Positions 47,745-56,646 of a stretch of DNA of 64,000 nucleotides are shown here, piece after piece. The stretch covers positions 47,158 to 111,157 of the forward strand of contig NZ_LDJJ01000013.1 in the NCBI RefSeq assembly GCF_001431465.1, in the 5' to 3' direction. The position numbers and the translations under genes were made by a program. How positions within the stretch are numbered: position 1 is the first letter of the stretch; every line of letters starts with the position of its first letter. A model generated the notes under the pieces. That model was given only the letters and a program-made list of their open reading frames with translations, did not search any database and was not told the origin of the DNA. Source of the stretch: Stenotrophomonas terrae (GTDB lineage Bacteria > Pseudomonadota > Gammaproteobacteria > Xanthomonadales > Xanthomonadaceae).

Positions 47745-48191
47745 ATGCGCACCACTTTCAAGACCCTGTTGCTGGCCCTGCCGCTGCTGGCCGCCGGCTT
47801 CTCCGCCAGTGCCAGCGACAGCGCTGCCGGCCGCTGGCGCACCATCGATGACGAAACCGGCCGGGTGAAGTCCATCGTCGAGATCAGCCAGGCCGCCAAC
47901 GGCACCCTCAGCGGCAAGGTTCTGCAGGTCCTGCAGTCCGAGCACGGCCCGCACCCGCTCTGCAACAAGTGTGAAGGTGCCAACAAGGGCAAGCCGATCG
48001 AGGGCATGACCATCCTCTGGAACGTACGTCCGGACGGCGCCAACAAGTGGGCCAACGGCACCATCCTGGACCCGGCCAAGGGCAAGACCTACAGCTCCAA
48101 GGTGGCCCTGGTGGACAACGGCCGCAAGCTGGACGTCTCCGGCTGCATCGCCTTCATCTGTCGCACCCAGACCTGGCTGCGCGACCAGTAA
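47745..48191 (+). CDS. DUF2147 secreted protein
   Basis: A 148-residue protein with a signal peptide (LLLALPLLAAGFSASASDSA). The mature part matches DUF2147: AAGRWRTIDDETGRVKSIVE, LCNKCEGANKGKPIEGMTIL, GTILDPAKGKTYSSKVALVD and SGCIAFICRTQTWLR. Four cysteines (C-x2-C and two near the end) could bind metal or form disulfides. These small periplasmic beta-barrel-like proteins have no known activity. A strong ribosome site (GGGAGGGG) precedes the ATG. Confidence 0.92.
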   Translation: MRTTFKTLLLALPLLAAGFSASASDSAAGRWRTIDDETGRVKSIVEISQAANGTLSGKVLQVLQSEHGPHPLCNKCEGANKGKPIEGMTILWNVRPDGANKWANGTILDPAKGKTYSSKVALVDNGRKLDVSGCIAFICRTQTWLRDQ

Positions 48192-48206
48192 GCCGTTTGA
48201 AGCCTT

Positions 48207-48347
48207 TGCTTGAAGCCCCTCTCCCTCCGGGAGAGGGGTTGGGGTGAGGGTAAGGCGACGAAGTCGCTACCCGTTCAATGGCCTGCCTTGGCCCCGCACC
48301 CTCATCCGCCCCTACGGGGCACCTTCTCCCGCAGGGAGAAGGAAACA
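48207..48347. repeat. Composite GAGAGGGG / CCTTCTCCC repeat, first copy
   Basis: It begins with CCCCTCTCCCTCCGGGAGAG and GGTTGGGGTGAGGG, has a variable middle, and ends CCCTCATCCG ... CACCTTCTCCCGCAGGGAGA. The same element in the same order recurs at 51236-51349, where its second half overlaps the start of rsxB. It fills the 230-bp gap before metG. Confidence 0.85.
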
Positions 48348-48424
48348 AGCAGCCCCGGCCTCCCCGGGGCTGGGGCTTTTCAGCCATGCGATAATCCTGC
48401 GTTCCCTCGCTGCAAATGATGGCC

Positions 48425-50503
48425 ATGACCCGCAACGCCCTAGTCACCAACGCCCTGCCCTACGCCAACGGCCCGCTGCATCTCGGCCACCTGGTGGGTT
48501 ACATCCAAGCCGACATCTGGGTGCGTGCGCGGCGAATGATGGGCGAAAAGGTCTGGTACGTCTGCGCCGACGACACCCACGGTACGCCGATCATGCTGGC
48601 CGCGGAGAAGGCCGGGGTTACCCCGGAAACCTTCATCGCCAACATCCAGGCCAGCCATGAGCGCGATTTCACTGCCTTTGGCGTGGATTTCGACCATTAC
48701 GACTCGACCAACTCGGCAAGCAACCGCGAGCTGACCGAGGCGCTGTACGCCAAGCTCGACGCCGCCGGCCATATCAGCCGTCGCTCGGTAGCGCAGTTCT
48801 ATGACCCGGCCAAGGGTATGTTCCTGCCGGATCGCTATATCAAGGGCACCTGCCCCAACTGCAAGTCGCCCGACCAGTACGGCGACAACTGCGAGGTCTG
48901 CGGTGCCACCTATGGCCCCACCGACCTGATCGAGCCGAAGTCGGTGGTCTCCGGTGCCACTCCGGAAATGCGCGACTCCGAGCATTACTTCTTCGAAGTC
49001 GGCCGCTTCCAGGACTTCCTGCGCGAATGGTTGGCTGGCGACGTGGCCCTGCCCGGCGTCAAGGCAAAGCTGGCCGAGTGGCTGGATGCCGAAGGTGGCC
49101 TGCGCGCGTGGGACATCTCGCGTGATGCGCCCTACTTCGGTTTTGAGATCCCGGGTGCGCCGGGCAAGTACTTCTACGTGTGGCTGGATGCGCCGATCGG
49201 CTACCTGTCCAGCTTCAAGAACCTGTGCGCCAGGACCGGTGACGACTTCGACGCCGTGCTGGCCGCCGACAGCAACACCGAGCTGCACCACTTCATCGGC
49301 AAGGACATCGTCAATTTCCACGGTCTGTTCTGGCCGGCGGTGCTGAAGGGCAGTGGCCTGCGCACCCCGACCAAGCTGCACGTCAACGGCTACCTGACCG
49401 TGGACGGCGCCAAGATGAGCAAGTCGCGCGGCACCTTCATCATGGCCCGCACCTACCTGGATGCCGGCCTGGCACCGGAAGCGCTGCGCTACTACTTCGC
49501 CGCCAAGTCCTCCGGCGGTGTCGACGACCTCGATCTCAACCTGACCGACTTCACCGCCCGCGTGAATGCCGATCTGGTGGGCAAGTTCGTCAACCTGGCC
49601 AGCCGCTGCGCCGGCTTCATCGCCAAGCGCTTCGACGGCAAGCTGGCCGACGTGCTGCCGGACCCGGCCCAGTACGACCGTTTCGTCGCCGCATTGGCTG
49701 CCGTGCGCGAGGCCTATGAGCGCAACGATGCAGCTGCCGCCATCCGCCTGACCATGGCGCTGGCCGACGAAGCCAACAAGTACATCGACGACACCAAGCC
49801 CTGGGTCATCGCCAAGCAAGAGGGTGCCGACGCCGAACTGCAGGCAGTCTGCACGCAGGGCCTGAACCTGTTCCGCGTGCTGGTCACCGCACTGAAGCCG
49901 GTGTTGCCGGCCACCGCGCTGCAGGCCGAGGGCTTCCTCAATGCCCCGGTGCAGGGCTGGGACGACATCAGCAAGCCGCTTACCGCACACACCATCGCCG
50001 CCTATGTGGCGCTGTTCACCCGTATCGACCCGAAGATGATTGACGCAATGACCGACGCCTCCAAGGACACCCTCTCCGCCCAGCCCGCCACCGACGCCAA
50101 GCCGGCCAAGGCTGAAAAGCCCGCCAAGGTCGAAGTGAAGGCCGAGGCCAAGGCAGAAGGTGAAGCCTCCGCCTACATCGGCATCGATGATTTCGCCAAG
50201 CTCGACCTGCGCATCGGCAAGGTGCTGGAGTGCGGCTTCGTTGAAGGCTCGGACAAGCTGCTGCGCTTCCTGCTGGACGCCGGTGACCTGGGCCAGCGGC
50301 AGATCTTCTCCGGCATCCGCGGCAGCTATGCCGAGCCGGAAGCGCTGGTCGGCCGCAAGGTGGTGTTCATCGCCAACCTGGCCCCGCGCAAGATGCGCTT
50401 CGGCCTGAGCGAGGGCATGATCCTGTCGGCCGGCTTCGACGGCGGCGCGCTGGCGCTGCTGGACGCTGACGCGGCGGCATTGCCGGGCATGCCGGTTCGC
50501 TGA
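48425..50503 (+). CDS. metG: Methionyl-tRNA synthetase
   Basis: A 692-residue class I synthetase. HIGH motif: [20 protein letters not shown] loop: [12 protein letters not shown]; zinc knuckle: CPNC-x11-CEVC region (near residue 144). A Lys/Ala/Glu-rich linker (about 545-580, [20 protein letters not shown]) leads to a C-terminal tRNA-binding (EMAP II-like) domain ([20 protein letters not shown]) found in dimeric MetG. The ATG at 48425 (MTRNALVTN) fits relatives; in-frame ATGs at 48416 and 48419 are alternatives, and none has a clear ribosome site. Confidence 0.97.
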   Translation: MTRNALVTNALPYANGPLHLGHLVGYIQADIWVRARRMMGEKVWYVCADDTHGTPIMLAAEKAGVTPETFIANIQASHERDFTAFGVDFDHYDSTNSASNRELTEALYAKLDAAGHISRRSVAQFYDPAKGMFLPDRYIKGTCPNCKSPDQYGDNCEVCGATYGPTDLIEPKSVVSGATPEMRDSEHYFFEVGRFQDFLREWLAGDVALPGVKAKLAEWLDAEGGLRAWDISRDAPYFGFEIPGAPGKYFYVWLDAPIGYLSSFKNLCARTGDDFDAVLAADSNTELHHFIGKDIVNFHGLFWPAVLKGSGLRTPTKLHVNGYLTVDGAKMSKSRGTFIMARTYLDAGLAPEALRYYFAAKSSGGVDDLDLNLTDFTARVNADLVGKFVNLASRCAGFIAKRFDGKLADVLPDPAQYDRFVAALAAVREAYERNDAAAAIRLTMALADEANKYIDDTKPWVIAKQEGADAELQAVCTQGLNLFRVLVTALKPVLPATALQAEGFLNAPVQGWDDISKPLTAHTIAAYVALFTRIDPKMIDAMTDASKDTLSAQPATDAKPAKAEKPAKVEVKAEAKAEGEASAYIGIDDFAKLDLRIGKVLECGFVEGSDKLLRFLLDAGDLGQRQIFSGIRGSYAEPEALVGRKVVFIANLAPRKMRFGLSEGMILSAGFDGGALALLDADAAALPGMPVR

Positions 50504-50507
50504 AACC

Positions 50508-50550
50508 GAGGGCCGGGAATCGGGAATGTGTTGAATCCCTGATTCCCGAC
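50508..50550. repeat. Imperfect inverted repeat after metG
   Basis: GGCCGGGAATCGGGAA and TCCCTGATTCCCGACC face each other across about 12 bases. The motif GGGAATC is typical of dispersed xanthomonad intergenic repeats and may also act as a transcription end for metG. Confidence 0.6.
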
Positions 50551-50642
50551 CACTGCTGATGCGCAGCGACGGGCGCTGCATCGCATGTCGCGTCCCGCTC
50601 TGCAGGTGTCAGCCGCCAACCTCCAATCTCCGCCTTGAGCCC

Positions 50643-51233
50643 ATGCATCTAGCCCTGTTCGACTTCGACCACACCATCACCGTCTGTGACACCTACAGCC
50701 GGTTCCTGCGTCGTGTGGCCACGCCGGAGCAGCGCGCGCAGGCGTGGTGGCGGGTGGGGCCATGGTTGCTGGCCTACCGGCTGAAGCTGATCTCGGCCGA
50801 ACGCATCCGCCGCCGCGTCACCTCGCAGGTATTCACCGGCCGCCATGCCGGTGAAATCAGCCAGATGGCGCGTGACTATGCGCGTGAGCACATCCCGGGC
50901 ATGGTGCGCCCGGAGATGCTCGAGCAGATCCTCTGGCACAAGGCGCAGGGCCACACTGTCGCCGTGGTTTCCGCCTCGATCGATCTGTATCTGCAGCAAT
51001 GGTGTGACGCGCTGGGCCTGCAGGTGATCTGCAACCGGCTGGAAGTGCAGGACAATCGTTTGACCGGCCGCTACGCCGAAGGCGATTGCGGCCCACGCAA
51101 GGTGGCCTTGATCCGCAAGCATTTTGACCTGAACACATTCCCTCGCATTCACGCCTATGGCGACAGCAGCGAAGACAAGCCGATGCTGGCGCTGGCACAC
51201 GAACGCTGGTATCGCGGTAAATGCTTGACCTGA
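50643..51233 (+). CDS. HAD-IB family phosphatase
   Basis: A 196-residue cytosolic phosphatase. Motif I is [12 protein letters not shown] (nucleophile and acid aspartates), motif [15 protein letters not shown], motif III lysine in [12 protein letters not shown] and motif [18 protein letters not shown]. The helical cap between motifs I and II is the HAD-IB/phosphoserine-phosphatase type. Substrate unknown; relatives include CicA-type and phosphoserine or lipid phosphatases. The ATG at 50643 starts the conserved MHLALFDFD; the frame is open upstream into repeat sequence. Confidence 0.92.
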   Translation: MHLALFDFDHTITVCDTYSRFLRRVATPEQRAQAWWRVGPWLLAYRLKLISAERIRRRVTSQVFTGRHAGEISQMARDYAREHIPGMVRPEMLEQILWHKAQGHTVAVVSASIDLYLQQWCDALGLQVICNRLEVQDNRLTGRYAEGDCGPRKVALIRKHFDLNTFPRIHAYGDSSEDKPMLALAHERWYRGKCLT

Positions 51234-51235
51234 GC

Positions 51236-51349
51236 CTCTCTCCCTCCGGGAGAGGGGTTGGGGTGAGGGCGAACGGCAGGACTCTCCAATGATTACCCAA
51301 CCCTCATCCGACGCTGCGCGCCACCTTCTCCCGCAGGGAGAAGGAACAG
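51236..51349. repeat. Composite GAGAGGGG / CCTTCTCCC repeat, second copy
   Basis: The same composite as at 48207-48347: CTCTCCCTCCGGGAGAGGGG, GTGAGGG, then CCCTCATCCG ... CACCTTCTCCCGCAGGGAGA. The rsxB start codon lies between the two halves, so residues about 4-20 of RsxB are encoded by the second half. Confidence 0.85.
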
Positions 51350-51768
51350 CTGCGCTGGTCGAACGCCTGGACCGGGTGCTGCCGCAGACCCAGTGCGGGC
51401 AGTGCGGCTATGACGGCTGCCGCCCGTATGCCGAGGCGATGGCGGCCGGTAGCGCGGGCACTGATCACTGCCCGCCCGGAGGCGATGCCGGCGCACGTGC
51501 GCTTGCCCATGTTCTCGGTGTTCCCGCCCTGCCCTACGACCGCAGCCGTGGCGAGCACAAGCCTGCACAGGTTGCAGTGATCATCGAAGCCGACTGCATC
51601 GGCTGCACCAAGTGCATCCAGGCCTGCCCGGTCGACGCCATCGTCGGCGGCGCCAAATACATGCACACCGTGCTGGCCGACCTGTGCACCGGCTGCGAGC
51701 TGTGCATCCCGCCCTGCCCGGTCGACTGTATCGAGCTGATAGCAACAGCCCAGCAGCCGCGCGTGTAG
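51289..51768 (+). CDS. rsxB: RsxB/RnfB-like iron-sulfur protein, orphan
   Basis: A 159-residue iron-sulfur protein. The 4Fe-4S motif [18 protein letters not shown] with a later Cys (DHCPPGG) is the Rnf subunit B domain, followed by two ferredoxin clusters, [15 protein letters not shown] and [15 protein letters not shown]. Unlike classical RnfB it has no N-terminal membrane helix, and no other rnf/rsx gene is nearby. This soluble orphan form is normal in Xanthomonadaceae; its electron partners are unknown. The only start codon that includes the helix before the first cluster is the ATG at 51289 (AGGA upstream), and this makes residues about 4-20 repeat-derived. Confidence 0.9.
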   Translation: MITQPSSDAARHLLPQGEGTAALVERLDRVLPQTQCGQCGYDGCRPYAEAMAAGSAGTDHCPPGGDAGARALAHVLGVPALPYDRSRGEHKPAQVAVIIEADCIGCTKCIQACPVDAIVGGAKYMHTVLADLCTGCELCIPPCPVDCIELIATAQQPRV

Positions 51769-51787
51769 CTGCTTTTGCAGCCCCTCG

Positions 51788-51939
51788 TGTAGGAGCGGCG
51801 TAAGCCGCGAAGCTGATGGAAATGCAGTTGACGAAGATTCCAATCGCAGGCATGCATCGGCCGAGCCATGGCTGCCCGGGATCCTGTTGAACACTGCAAT
51901 CCAATCGCTACCGGCTTCGCGGCTTACGCCGCTCCTACA
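51788..51939. repeat. REP doublet with conserved inner spacer, copy 1
   Basis: A 152-bp element bounded by TGTAGGAGCGGCGTAAGCCG and its reverse complement. The inner ~100 bases (with GACGAAGATTCCAATCGCAG and GGCTGCCCGGGATC) are shared with copy 2. Such conserved spacers are absent from the other REP pairs of the window. Confidence 0.88.
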
Positions 51940-51972
51940 AAAGGGCAGGAGCCGGCTCCGTCAGCGAGTGAA

Positions 51973-52125
51973 TGTGGGAGCGGCGTAAGCCGCGAAGCTG
52001 ATGAAAATCCAGCTGACGAAGATTCCAATCGCAGACATGCATCTGGCGATGCCTTGGCTGCCCGGGATCATGTTGAACACTGCAATCCACTGGCAATCGG
52101 CTTCGCGGCTTACGCCGCTCCTACA
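51973..52125. repeat. REP doublet with conserved inner spacer, copy 2
   Basis: A 153-bp element with the same ends (TGTGGGAGCGGCGTAAGCCG to GCTCCTACA) and inner sequence as copy 1, with scattered substitutions (CAGACATGCATCTGGCGATG versus CAGGCATGCATCGGCCGAGC). The two are 185 bp apart start to start and fill the gene-free stretch 51769-52155. Confidence 0.88.
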
Positions 52126-52155
52126 AAAAGCAAAACAGCAAAGCAGCACGTCCGC

Positions 52156-52674
52156 TCAATACTCATCGTCTTCCGTTTTCGGCGGCAACGGCGGCACCGT
52201 GTACTGGCGGCCGTGCGCGTGGCAATCGGCGATCAAGGCCTCCGCATCCGCCCGCACTACTGCACGCGTGCCCAGTGGGTAGCGATCATCCTCGACCAGA
52301 TCCGTGCGCAGGTCGGTGACCGGTGAGAACGAGGCCGACACTGCATACCGTTCCTCCGACGTGGCCAGCGCATCACCGCCCCACCAACGGATCAACCACT
52401 GTGCGTTGTCCCACAGCAGCACCGTCTCCAGCTGGCCACTCCCCAACTGGTACGCCACCGCACAGAATCGATTGGGCACGTTGCGGTCGCCATGGCGTCG
52501 CACCGTGTTGCGCAGCTCCGCTTCGATCAGCTTGAACTGCGGGTAGTCCAGCGGCTCGATGCGCTGCAACGGTGCCTGCTTGTAGATCAGTTTGGTCAGC
52601 GCGGCTTGCGCCGGTGCCGCAGCATGCAGCACGCCGCTGCCTGCCACGGCTGCGAACAACAGGTAACGCATCAT
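52156..52674 (-). CDS. Secreted protein of unknown function
   Basis: A 172-residue protein with a signal peptide (LLFAAVAGSGVLHAAAPAQA). The mature part (LTKLIYKQAPLQRIEPLDYP, FCAVAYQLGSGQLETVLLWD, WWGGDALATSEERYAVSASF) has two cysteines (in RFCAVAY and ADCHAHG) and an acidic C-terminus (PPKTEDDEY). I do not recognise the family. It is probably periplasmic. Two adjacent ATGs open the frame and GGAGG-like sequence lies upstream. Its neighbours (REP doublets, RidA gene) give no clue to its role. Confidence 0.75.
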   Translation of the reverse strand: MMRYLLFAAVAGSGVLHAAAPAQAALTKLIYKQAPLQRIEPLDYPQFKLIEAELRNTVRRHGDRNVPNRFCAVAYQLGSGQLETVLLWDNAQWLIRWWGGDALATSEERYAVSASFSPVTDLRTDLVEDDRYPLGTRAVVRADAEALIADCHAHGRQYTVPPLPPKTEDDEY

Positions 52675-52775
52675 TTCTATCCCTGCCTCCCTGCAAAGAA
52701 ACCAATCAGATCAAACCGCTGCCTGCCCCGGACACCGTAGCCTCCAGGGCAGACAACCGCTATCGCAGCAGCTGC

Positions 52776-53123
52776 TTACGGCACCGCGGCAGTGATCACG
52801 ATCTCGATCTTCCACGCCGGGTTGGCCAGCTTGGCCTGCACGGTGGCGCGCGCCGGCGTCGCACCCTGCGGTACCCACTTGTCCCAGGCTTCGTTCATGC
52901 CCGCGAAGTCGGCCATGTCGGCGATGAAGATCTCCGCACGCAGGATGTTGCTCTTGTCGGTCGGCGCCAGACGCAACAGATCGTCGATGGCCTGCAATAC
53001 CTGCTGGGTCTGGCCAACGATATCGGCGCTGGTGTCTTCCGGCACCTGCCCGGCCAGATAGGCCACGCCATGGTGGATGGTCATTTCCGACATGCGCGGA
53101 CCGGTATCGAAGCGTTGGATCAT
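52776..53123 (-). CDS. RidA family (YjgF/UK114) protein
   Basis: A 115-residue small protein that normally forms trimers and hydrolyses reactive enamine/imine intermediates from PLP enzymes. Conserved parts are VAYLAGQVPEDTSADIVGQT, LLRLAPTDKSNILRAEIFIA, FAGMNEAWDKWVPQGATPAR and the end VEIVITA-like (IEIVITAAVP). The arginine in TPARATVQAKL is the catalytic-type Arg of RidA. Members with this length often belong to RidA subfamilies of unknown substrate. Confidence 0.94.
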   Translation of the reverse strand: MIQRFDTGPRMSEMTIHHGVAYLAGQVPEDTSADIVGQTQQVLQAIDDLLRLAPTDKSNILRAEIFIADMADFAGMNEAWDKWVPQGATPARATVQAKLANPAWKIEIVITAAVP

Positions 53124-53162
53124 GGCTGACTCGCTGTTGTGAATGTACCCATCATTGTGCCC

Positions 53163-53810
53163 TCAAGTGGAAGTTTCAGGCGTTTCTTTGCGTGAACGTC
53201 GCCATGACGCTAACGCAACGAGCAGCAGCCAGCCCACCACCGTCGCAATCACCAGCTTCTGGCCCAGCCCTCGCGGGCTGTCACGCCACAACACGTGCAG
53301 CCACAGCCCGGCAAAGGCAACCCAGGCCCACCACCAGGCCAGGCGCTGCAGATGCTGCCAGTTCGGATCGCGGCTGAAGCACCAGGCCTGCAGCAGCATT
53401 GCCACGGTCACACACAGGAACGCGGTCTGCGCCGCAAGCCCGTGCAGCAAGGGCGCCAGTAGCGGCGCATGCTGCGGCAGCCAGCTGTCACCAATCGCCA
53501 CCGTGGCCAGTGCCACGCCCGCGACCGCGAACAGCACTGCCGGCAAGCCCCGCCGCGCCGGCCCACTCGCCTGCCGGTACAACATCACGCCGAGCACGGC
53601 GATGGCCGTTGCCAGCAGGCAATAGGCCACGCGCAGCAGCAAGCCGTATGGGCCATGCAGATAAAGGCTGAGGGTGGCGCGCACCCAGTCCAGATCATCA
53701 CGGGCAAACTGCAGCGCGATGGCGATCAGCGAAAACGCCAGCAATGCCAGCACCACCGCCAAGGCCAGTGCTGGCCGTGGCAACACGGCCCCTTGCGAAC
53801 CACCACCCAT
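53163..53810 (-). CDS. DUF998-type membrane protein, second copy in window
   Basis: A 215-residue polytopic membrane protein with about six helices (ALALAVVLALLAFSLIAIAL, LLLRVAYCLLATAIAVLGVM, LPAVLFAVAGVALATVAIGD, FLCVTVAMLLQAWCF). The motif LDWVRATLSLYLHGPYGLLL and the His in LLHGLAAQTAF fit DUF998. The ATG at 53810 has GGGGAG upstream. The function is unknown. It is divergent from mprF across 121 bp. Confidence 0.78.
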   Translation of the reverse strand: MGGGSQGAVLPRPALALAVVLALLAFSLIAIALQFARDDLDWVRATLSLYLHGPYGLLLRVAYCLLATAIAVLGVMLYRQASGPARRGLPAVLFAVAGVALATVAIGDSWLPQHAPLLAPLLHGLAAQTAFLCVTVAMLLQAWCFSRDPNWQHLQRLAWWWAWVAFAGLWLHVLWRDSPRGLGQKLVIATVVGWLLLVALASWRRSRKETPETST

Positions 53811-53931
53811 GCCCACTCCCCGGCGTCTGAGCCACCCAGTCTAGTGTGCCTGCCAACGCCACGCCGACTGAAGCCGATGGAAACGCCATGCCGGCGGCAT
53901 GCAGCCACAGTCACGCACTACCGCTAGTCTT

Positions 53932-56526
53932 ATGACTCCGCGCCGCCCCAGCGCCCAGCCAGCCCGAACCTGCATGACCGCGTCTGCCACGCCTTCGCAA
54001 CCGTCCGCACCGGGCTGGCGACGTATTGCCGCCATCCTGGTAACCCTGGCCATCATGGCAATGGCGCTGCATGCCTTGGCCGGGGAGTTCAGCGACCACG
54101 GCTACCACCAGATCCGCGCGGCGGTGCGCGGGCTGTCGTGGTCGCAGTTGGGGCTGGCGACGCTGCTGGGCATGGCCAGCTACGTCTGCCTGATCGGGTT
54201 TGACGCCATCGGCCTGCGCCGCGCCAAACACCCATTGCCGGCCGCCCGCGTCGGCATCACCGCCTTCCTCGCCCACGCCGCCGGGCAGACGCTGGGATTC
54301 GCGGCACTGACCGGTGGTGCCGTGCGCGTACGCAGCTATGGCCGCGCCGGGCTCAGCCTGGCCGAAATCGGCCAGGTGGTGCTGATGAGCACACTGGGCT
54401 TTGTATTCGGCGCCTGGCTGCTGCTGGGCCTTGCCTTGTTGCTGGAGCCGAGCGCGGCCGCGTTGGCCCTGCCGATCCCGGCAATGGCGGTGCATGGCGT
54501 GGGTGTGGCCATGCTCGTCGGCTTCGCCGCGATGTTGCTGCTGGTCGGACGCCAGGGCCGCAGTATTGGCTGGGGCCAACACCGCATGTGGATCCCGGAC
54601 CGGCGCACGGTACTGGAAGTCACCGCCTTGAGCGTGGTCGAGCTGTGCCTGGCTTCGGCGGCGTTCTATGTGCTGCTGCCGGCACAGGGCGACGTCGGTT
54701 TTGTCGGCTTTGTTGGCCTTTACCTGGTGGCGGTGGTGGCCGGCCTGGTTTCCACCGTGCCGGCCGGGCTGGGCGTATTCGAGTGGAGCCTGCTCAAGCT
54801 GTTGCCGCATGTCGCACCGGCCGCCCTGCTGGCCGCCGCCGTGGCCTACCGGGTCACCTACTACCTGCTGCCGTTGTTCCTGTCGGCATTGCTGGCGGCG
54901 CTGGCCAGTGTGCGCCGCCCGTTGCGCAGTGGCGCCGGCACCGCCTGGACGGTGCTGCGGCCTTGGCTGCCGCAGCTGATCGCACTGGCGGTGTTCGCCG
55001 CCGGCGCGCTGTTGTTGATCGATGGCACCTTGCCGGTACCGCATCAGCGGGTGCTGCCGGCACCGCTGCCAATCGTGGAAACCTCGCACCTGCTCGGCAG
55101 TCTCGGTGGCGTGCTGTTGTTGTTGATCGGCCAGGGCCTGCAGCGGCGCAGTCATGCCGCATGGATGCTGGCATTCGCGCTGTGCATCGCGCTGCCGTTA
55201 CCGGCCTGGTTGCGCGGCGGCCATGTCACCGTGGCACTGACCCTGCCGCTGGTGGCGATGGCCTTGTGGGCGGCACGGCGCGAGTTCTACCGCGAAGGTG
55301 CGTTGCTGGATGAAGCCTGGTCCTGGCCGTGGCTGCGCAATGTGGCGCTGGTACTGGTGGCCACGGTCTGGCTGTTGTTCTTCGTCTACAGCCACGTCGA
55401 ATACCAGAACGAGCTGTGGTGGCAGTTCGCCACCTCGGGCAATGCCCCGCGCGCGCTACGCGCCCTGCTGCTGGTATGTATCGCCCTGATCATATTCGGC
55501 CTGGCGCGGTTGCTGCACAGCACCCGCAGCCCACTACCCCTGCCTGATGACGCAACGCTGGAACAGCTGCGGCCAATCCTGGCGCAGGCCGAGGACACCC
55601 AGGCCTGCGTGGCCATGACCGGCGACAAGGCGATCCTGCGCAGCGAGGCCGGCGATGGCTTCGTGATGCTGCAGCGCTATGGCGGCTCGTTGGTGGCCAT
55701 GGGCGACCCGGTCGGGCCCGCGCCGGTAGCCACGGCCCTGATCTGGAAATTCCGCGAAGAAGCCGACCGCCTCGGTCTGCGCCCGGTGTTCTACCAAACC
55801 AGCGGCAAGTATTGGCAAAACTATCTGGACCTTGGCCTGACCCTGGTGAAACTGGGCGAGGAAGCAATGGTGCCGCTGACGGATTTCAGCCTGGCCGGCA
55901 GCGAACGCGCGGATCTGCGCCAGGCCTGGAACAAGGGCAAACGGGCCGGTTTGAGCTTCAGGCTGGCAGCGGCCAGCGAGGTGCCTGCGTTGCTGGGCGA
56001 GCTGGCAGAGATCTCCGATGCCTGGCTGGACGAAAAAGCCGGCGAAGAAAAAGGCTTCTCGCTGGGCAGTTTCGAGCCGGCGTATCTGAGCCGCTTCCCG
56101 GTGGCGTTGGTCGAGGCCGAAGGACGCATCGTCGCCTTCGCCAATATCTGGCAGGCACCAGCCGGAAAAGAACTATCCGTCGACCTGATGCGACACCGCC
56201 CGGATGCGCCCAAAGGCACGATGGATTTCCTGTTCATCGAGCTGTTCCTGTGGGGCGCGGCCAATGGCTATACCCGTTTCTCGCTGGGCATGGCACCGCT
56301 GACCGGCCTGGCCCAGCACCGCCTGGCCGGCCGCTGGAACCGTTTCGCCAATCTGGTCGCGCGCCATGGCGAGCGCTTCTATGGCTTCAGCGGCTTGCGC
56401 CGCTTCAAATCCAAGTTCGCGCCGGAATGGCGGCCGCGCTATTTGGCCGCGCCTGGCGGTGTACACCTGCCGGCGGCGCTGCTGGATGTGACCCGGCTGA
56501 TTTCGCTGGATCCAAGCAGAAAGTAG
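53932..56526 (+). CDS. mprF: MprF-type bifunctional lysyl-phosphatidylglycerol flippase/synthase
   Basis: An 864-residue protein. Residues about 40-540 hold some 13 membrane helices with the flippase core (FLAHAAGQTLGFAALTGGAV, RVRSYGRAGLSLAEIGQVVL, GLVSTVPAGLGVFEWSLL); residues about 550-860 are the cytosolic aminoacyl-PG synthase domain (KAILRSEAGDGFVMLQRYGG, GDPVGP, FYQTSGKYWQNYLDLGLTLV, KAGLSFR-like, KGTMDFLFIELFLWGAANGY). It transfers lysine or another amino acid from tRNA to phosphatidylglycerol, lowering the negative charge of the membrane. The start could also be 53974. It is convergent with a VirJ-type hydrolase gene. Confidence 0.94.
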   Translation: MTPRRPSAQPARTCMTASATPSQPSAPGWRRIAAILVTLAIMAMALHALAGEFSDHGYHQIRAAVRGLSWSQLGLATLLGMASYVCLIGFDAIGLRRAKHPLPAARVGITAFLAHAAGQTLGFAALTGGAVRVRSYGRAGLSLAEIGQVVLMSTLGFVFGAWLLLGLALLLEPSAAALALPIPAMAVHGVGVAMLVGFAAMLLLVGRQGRSIGWGQHRMWIPDRRTVLEVTALSVVELCLASAAFYVLLPAQGDVGFVGFVGLYLVAVVAGLVSTVPAGLGVFEWSLLKLLPHVAPAALLAAAVAYRVTYYLLPLFLSALLAALASVRRPLRSGAGTAWTVLRPWLPQLIALAVFAAGALLLIDGTLPVPHQRVLPAPLPIVETSHLLGSLGGVLLLLIGQGLQRRSHAAWMLAFALCIALPLPAWLRGGHVTVALTLPLVAMALWAARREFYREGALLDEAWSWPWLRNVALVLVATVWLLFFVYSHVEYQNELWWQFATSGNAPRALRALLLVCIALIIFGLARLLHSTRSPLPLPDDATLEQLRPILAQAEDTQACVAMTGDKAILRSEAGDGFVMLQRYGGSLVAMGDPVGPAPVATALIWKFREEADRLGLRPVFYQTSGKYWQNYLDLGLTLVKLGEEAMVPLTDFSLAGSERADLRQAWNKGKRAGLSFRLAAASEVPALLGELAEISDAWLDEKAGEEKGFSLGSFEPAYLSRFPVALVEAEGRIVAFANIWQAPAGKELSVDLMRHRPDAPKGTMDFLFIELFLWGAANGYTRFSLGMAPLTGLAQHRLAGRWNRFANLVARHGERFYGFSGLRRFKSKFAPEWRPRYLAAPGGVHLPAALLDVTRLISLDPSRK

Positions 56527-56545
56527 GCGTTTGGGTTTGCTGGTT

Positions 56546-56635
56546 TGTGGGAGCGGCGTAAGCCGCGAAGCCAGTGAACTGAAACGACGTCAGCTTCGCG
56601 GCTTACGCCGCTCCCACAAGCACGCCGCTCCCACA
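56546..56635. repeat. REP pair between mprF and virJ
   Basis: TGTGGGAGCGGCGTAAGCCG (56546) and its reverse complement (ending 56618) enclose about 20 bases, and a further half copy (CGCCGCTCCCACA) lies at 56623-56635. Being between two convergent genes it may act as a two-way terminator. Confidence 0.85.
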
Positions 56636-56646
56636 GCGGCCAGGCA

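Noticed and set aside
48440..50581. A 713-codon open frame opposite metG
   Set aside because: Shadow of metG; no ribosome site or family motif.
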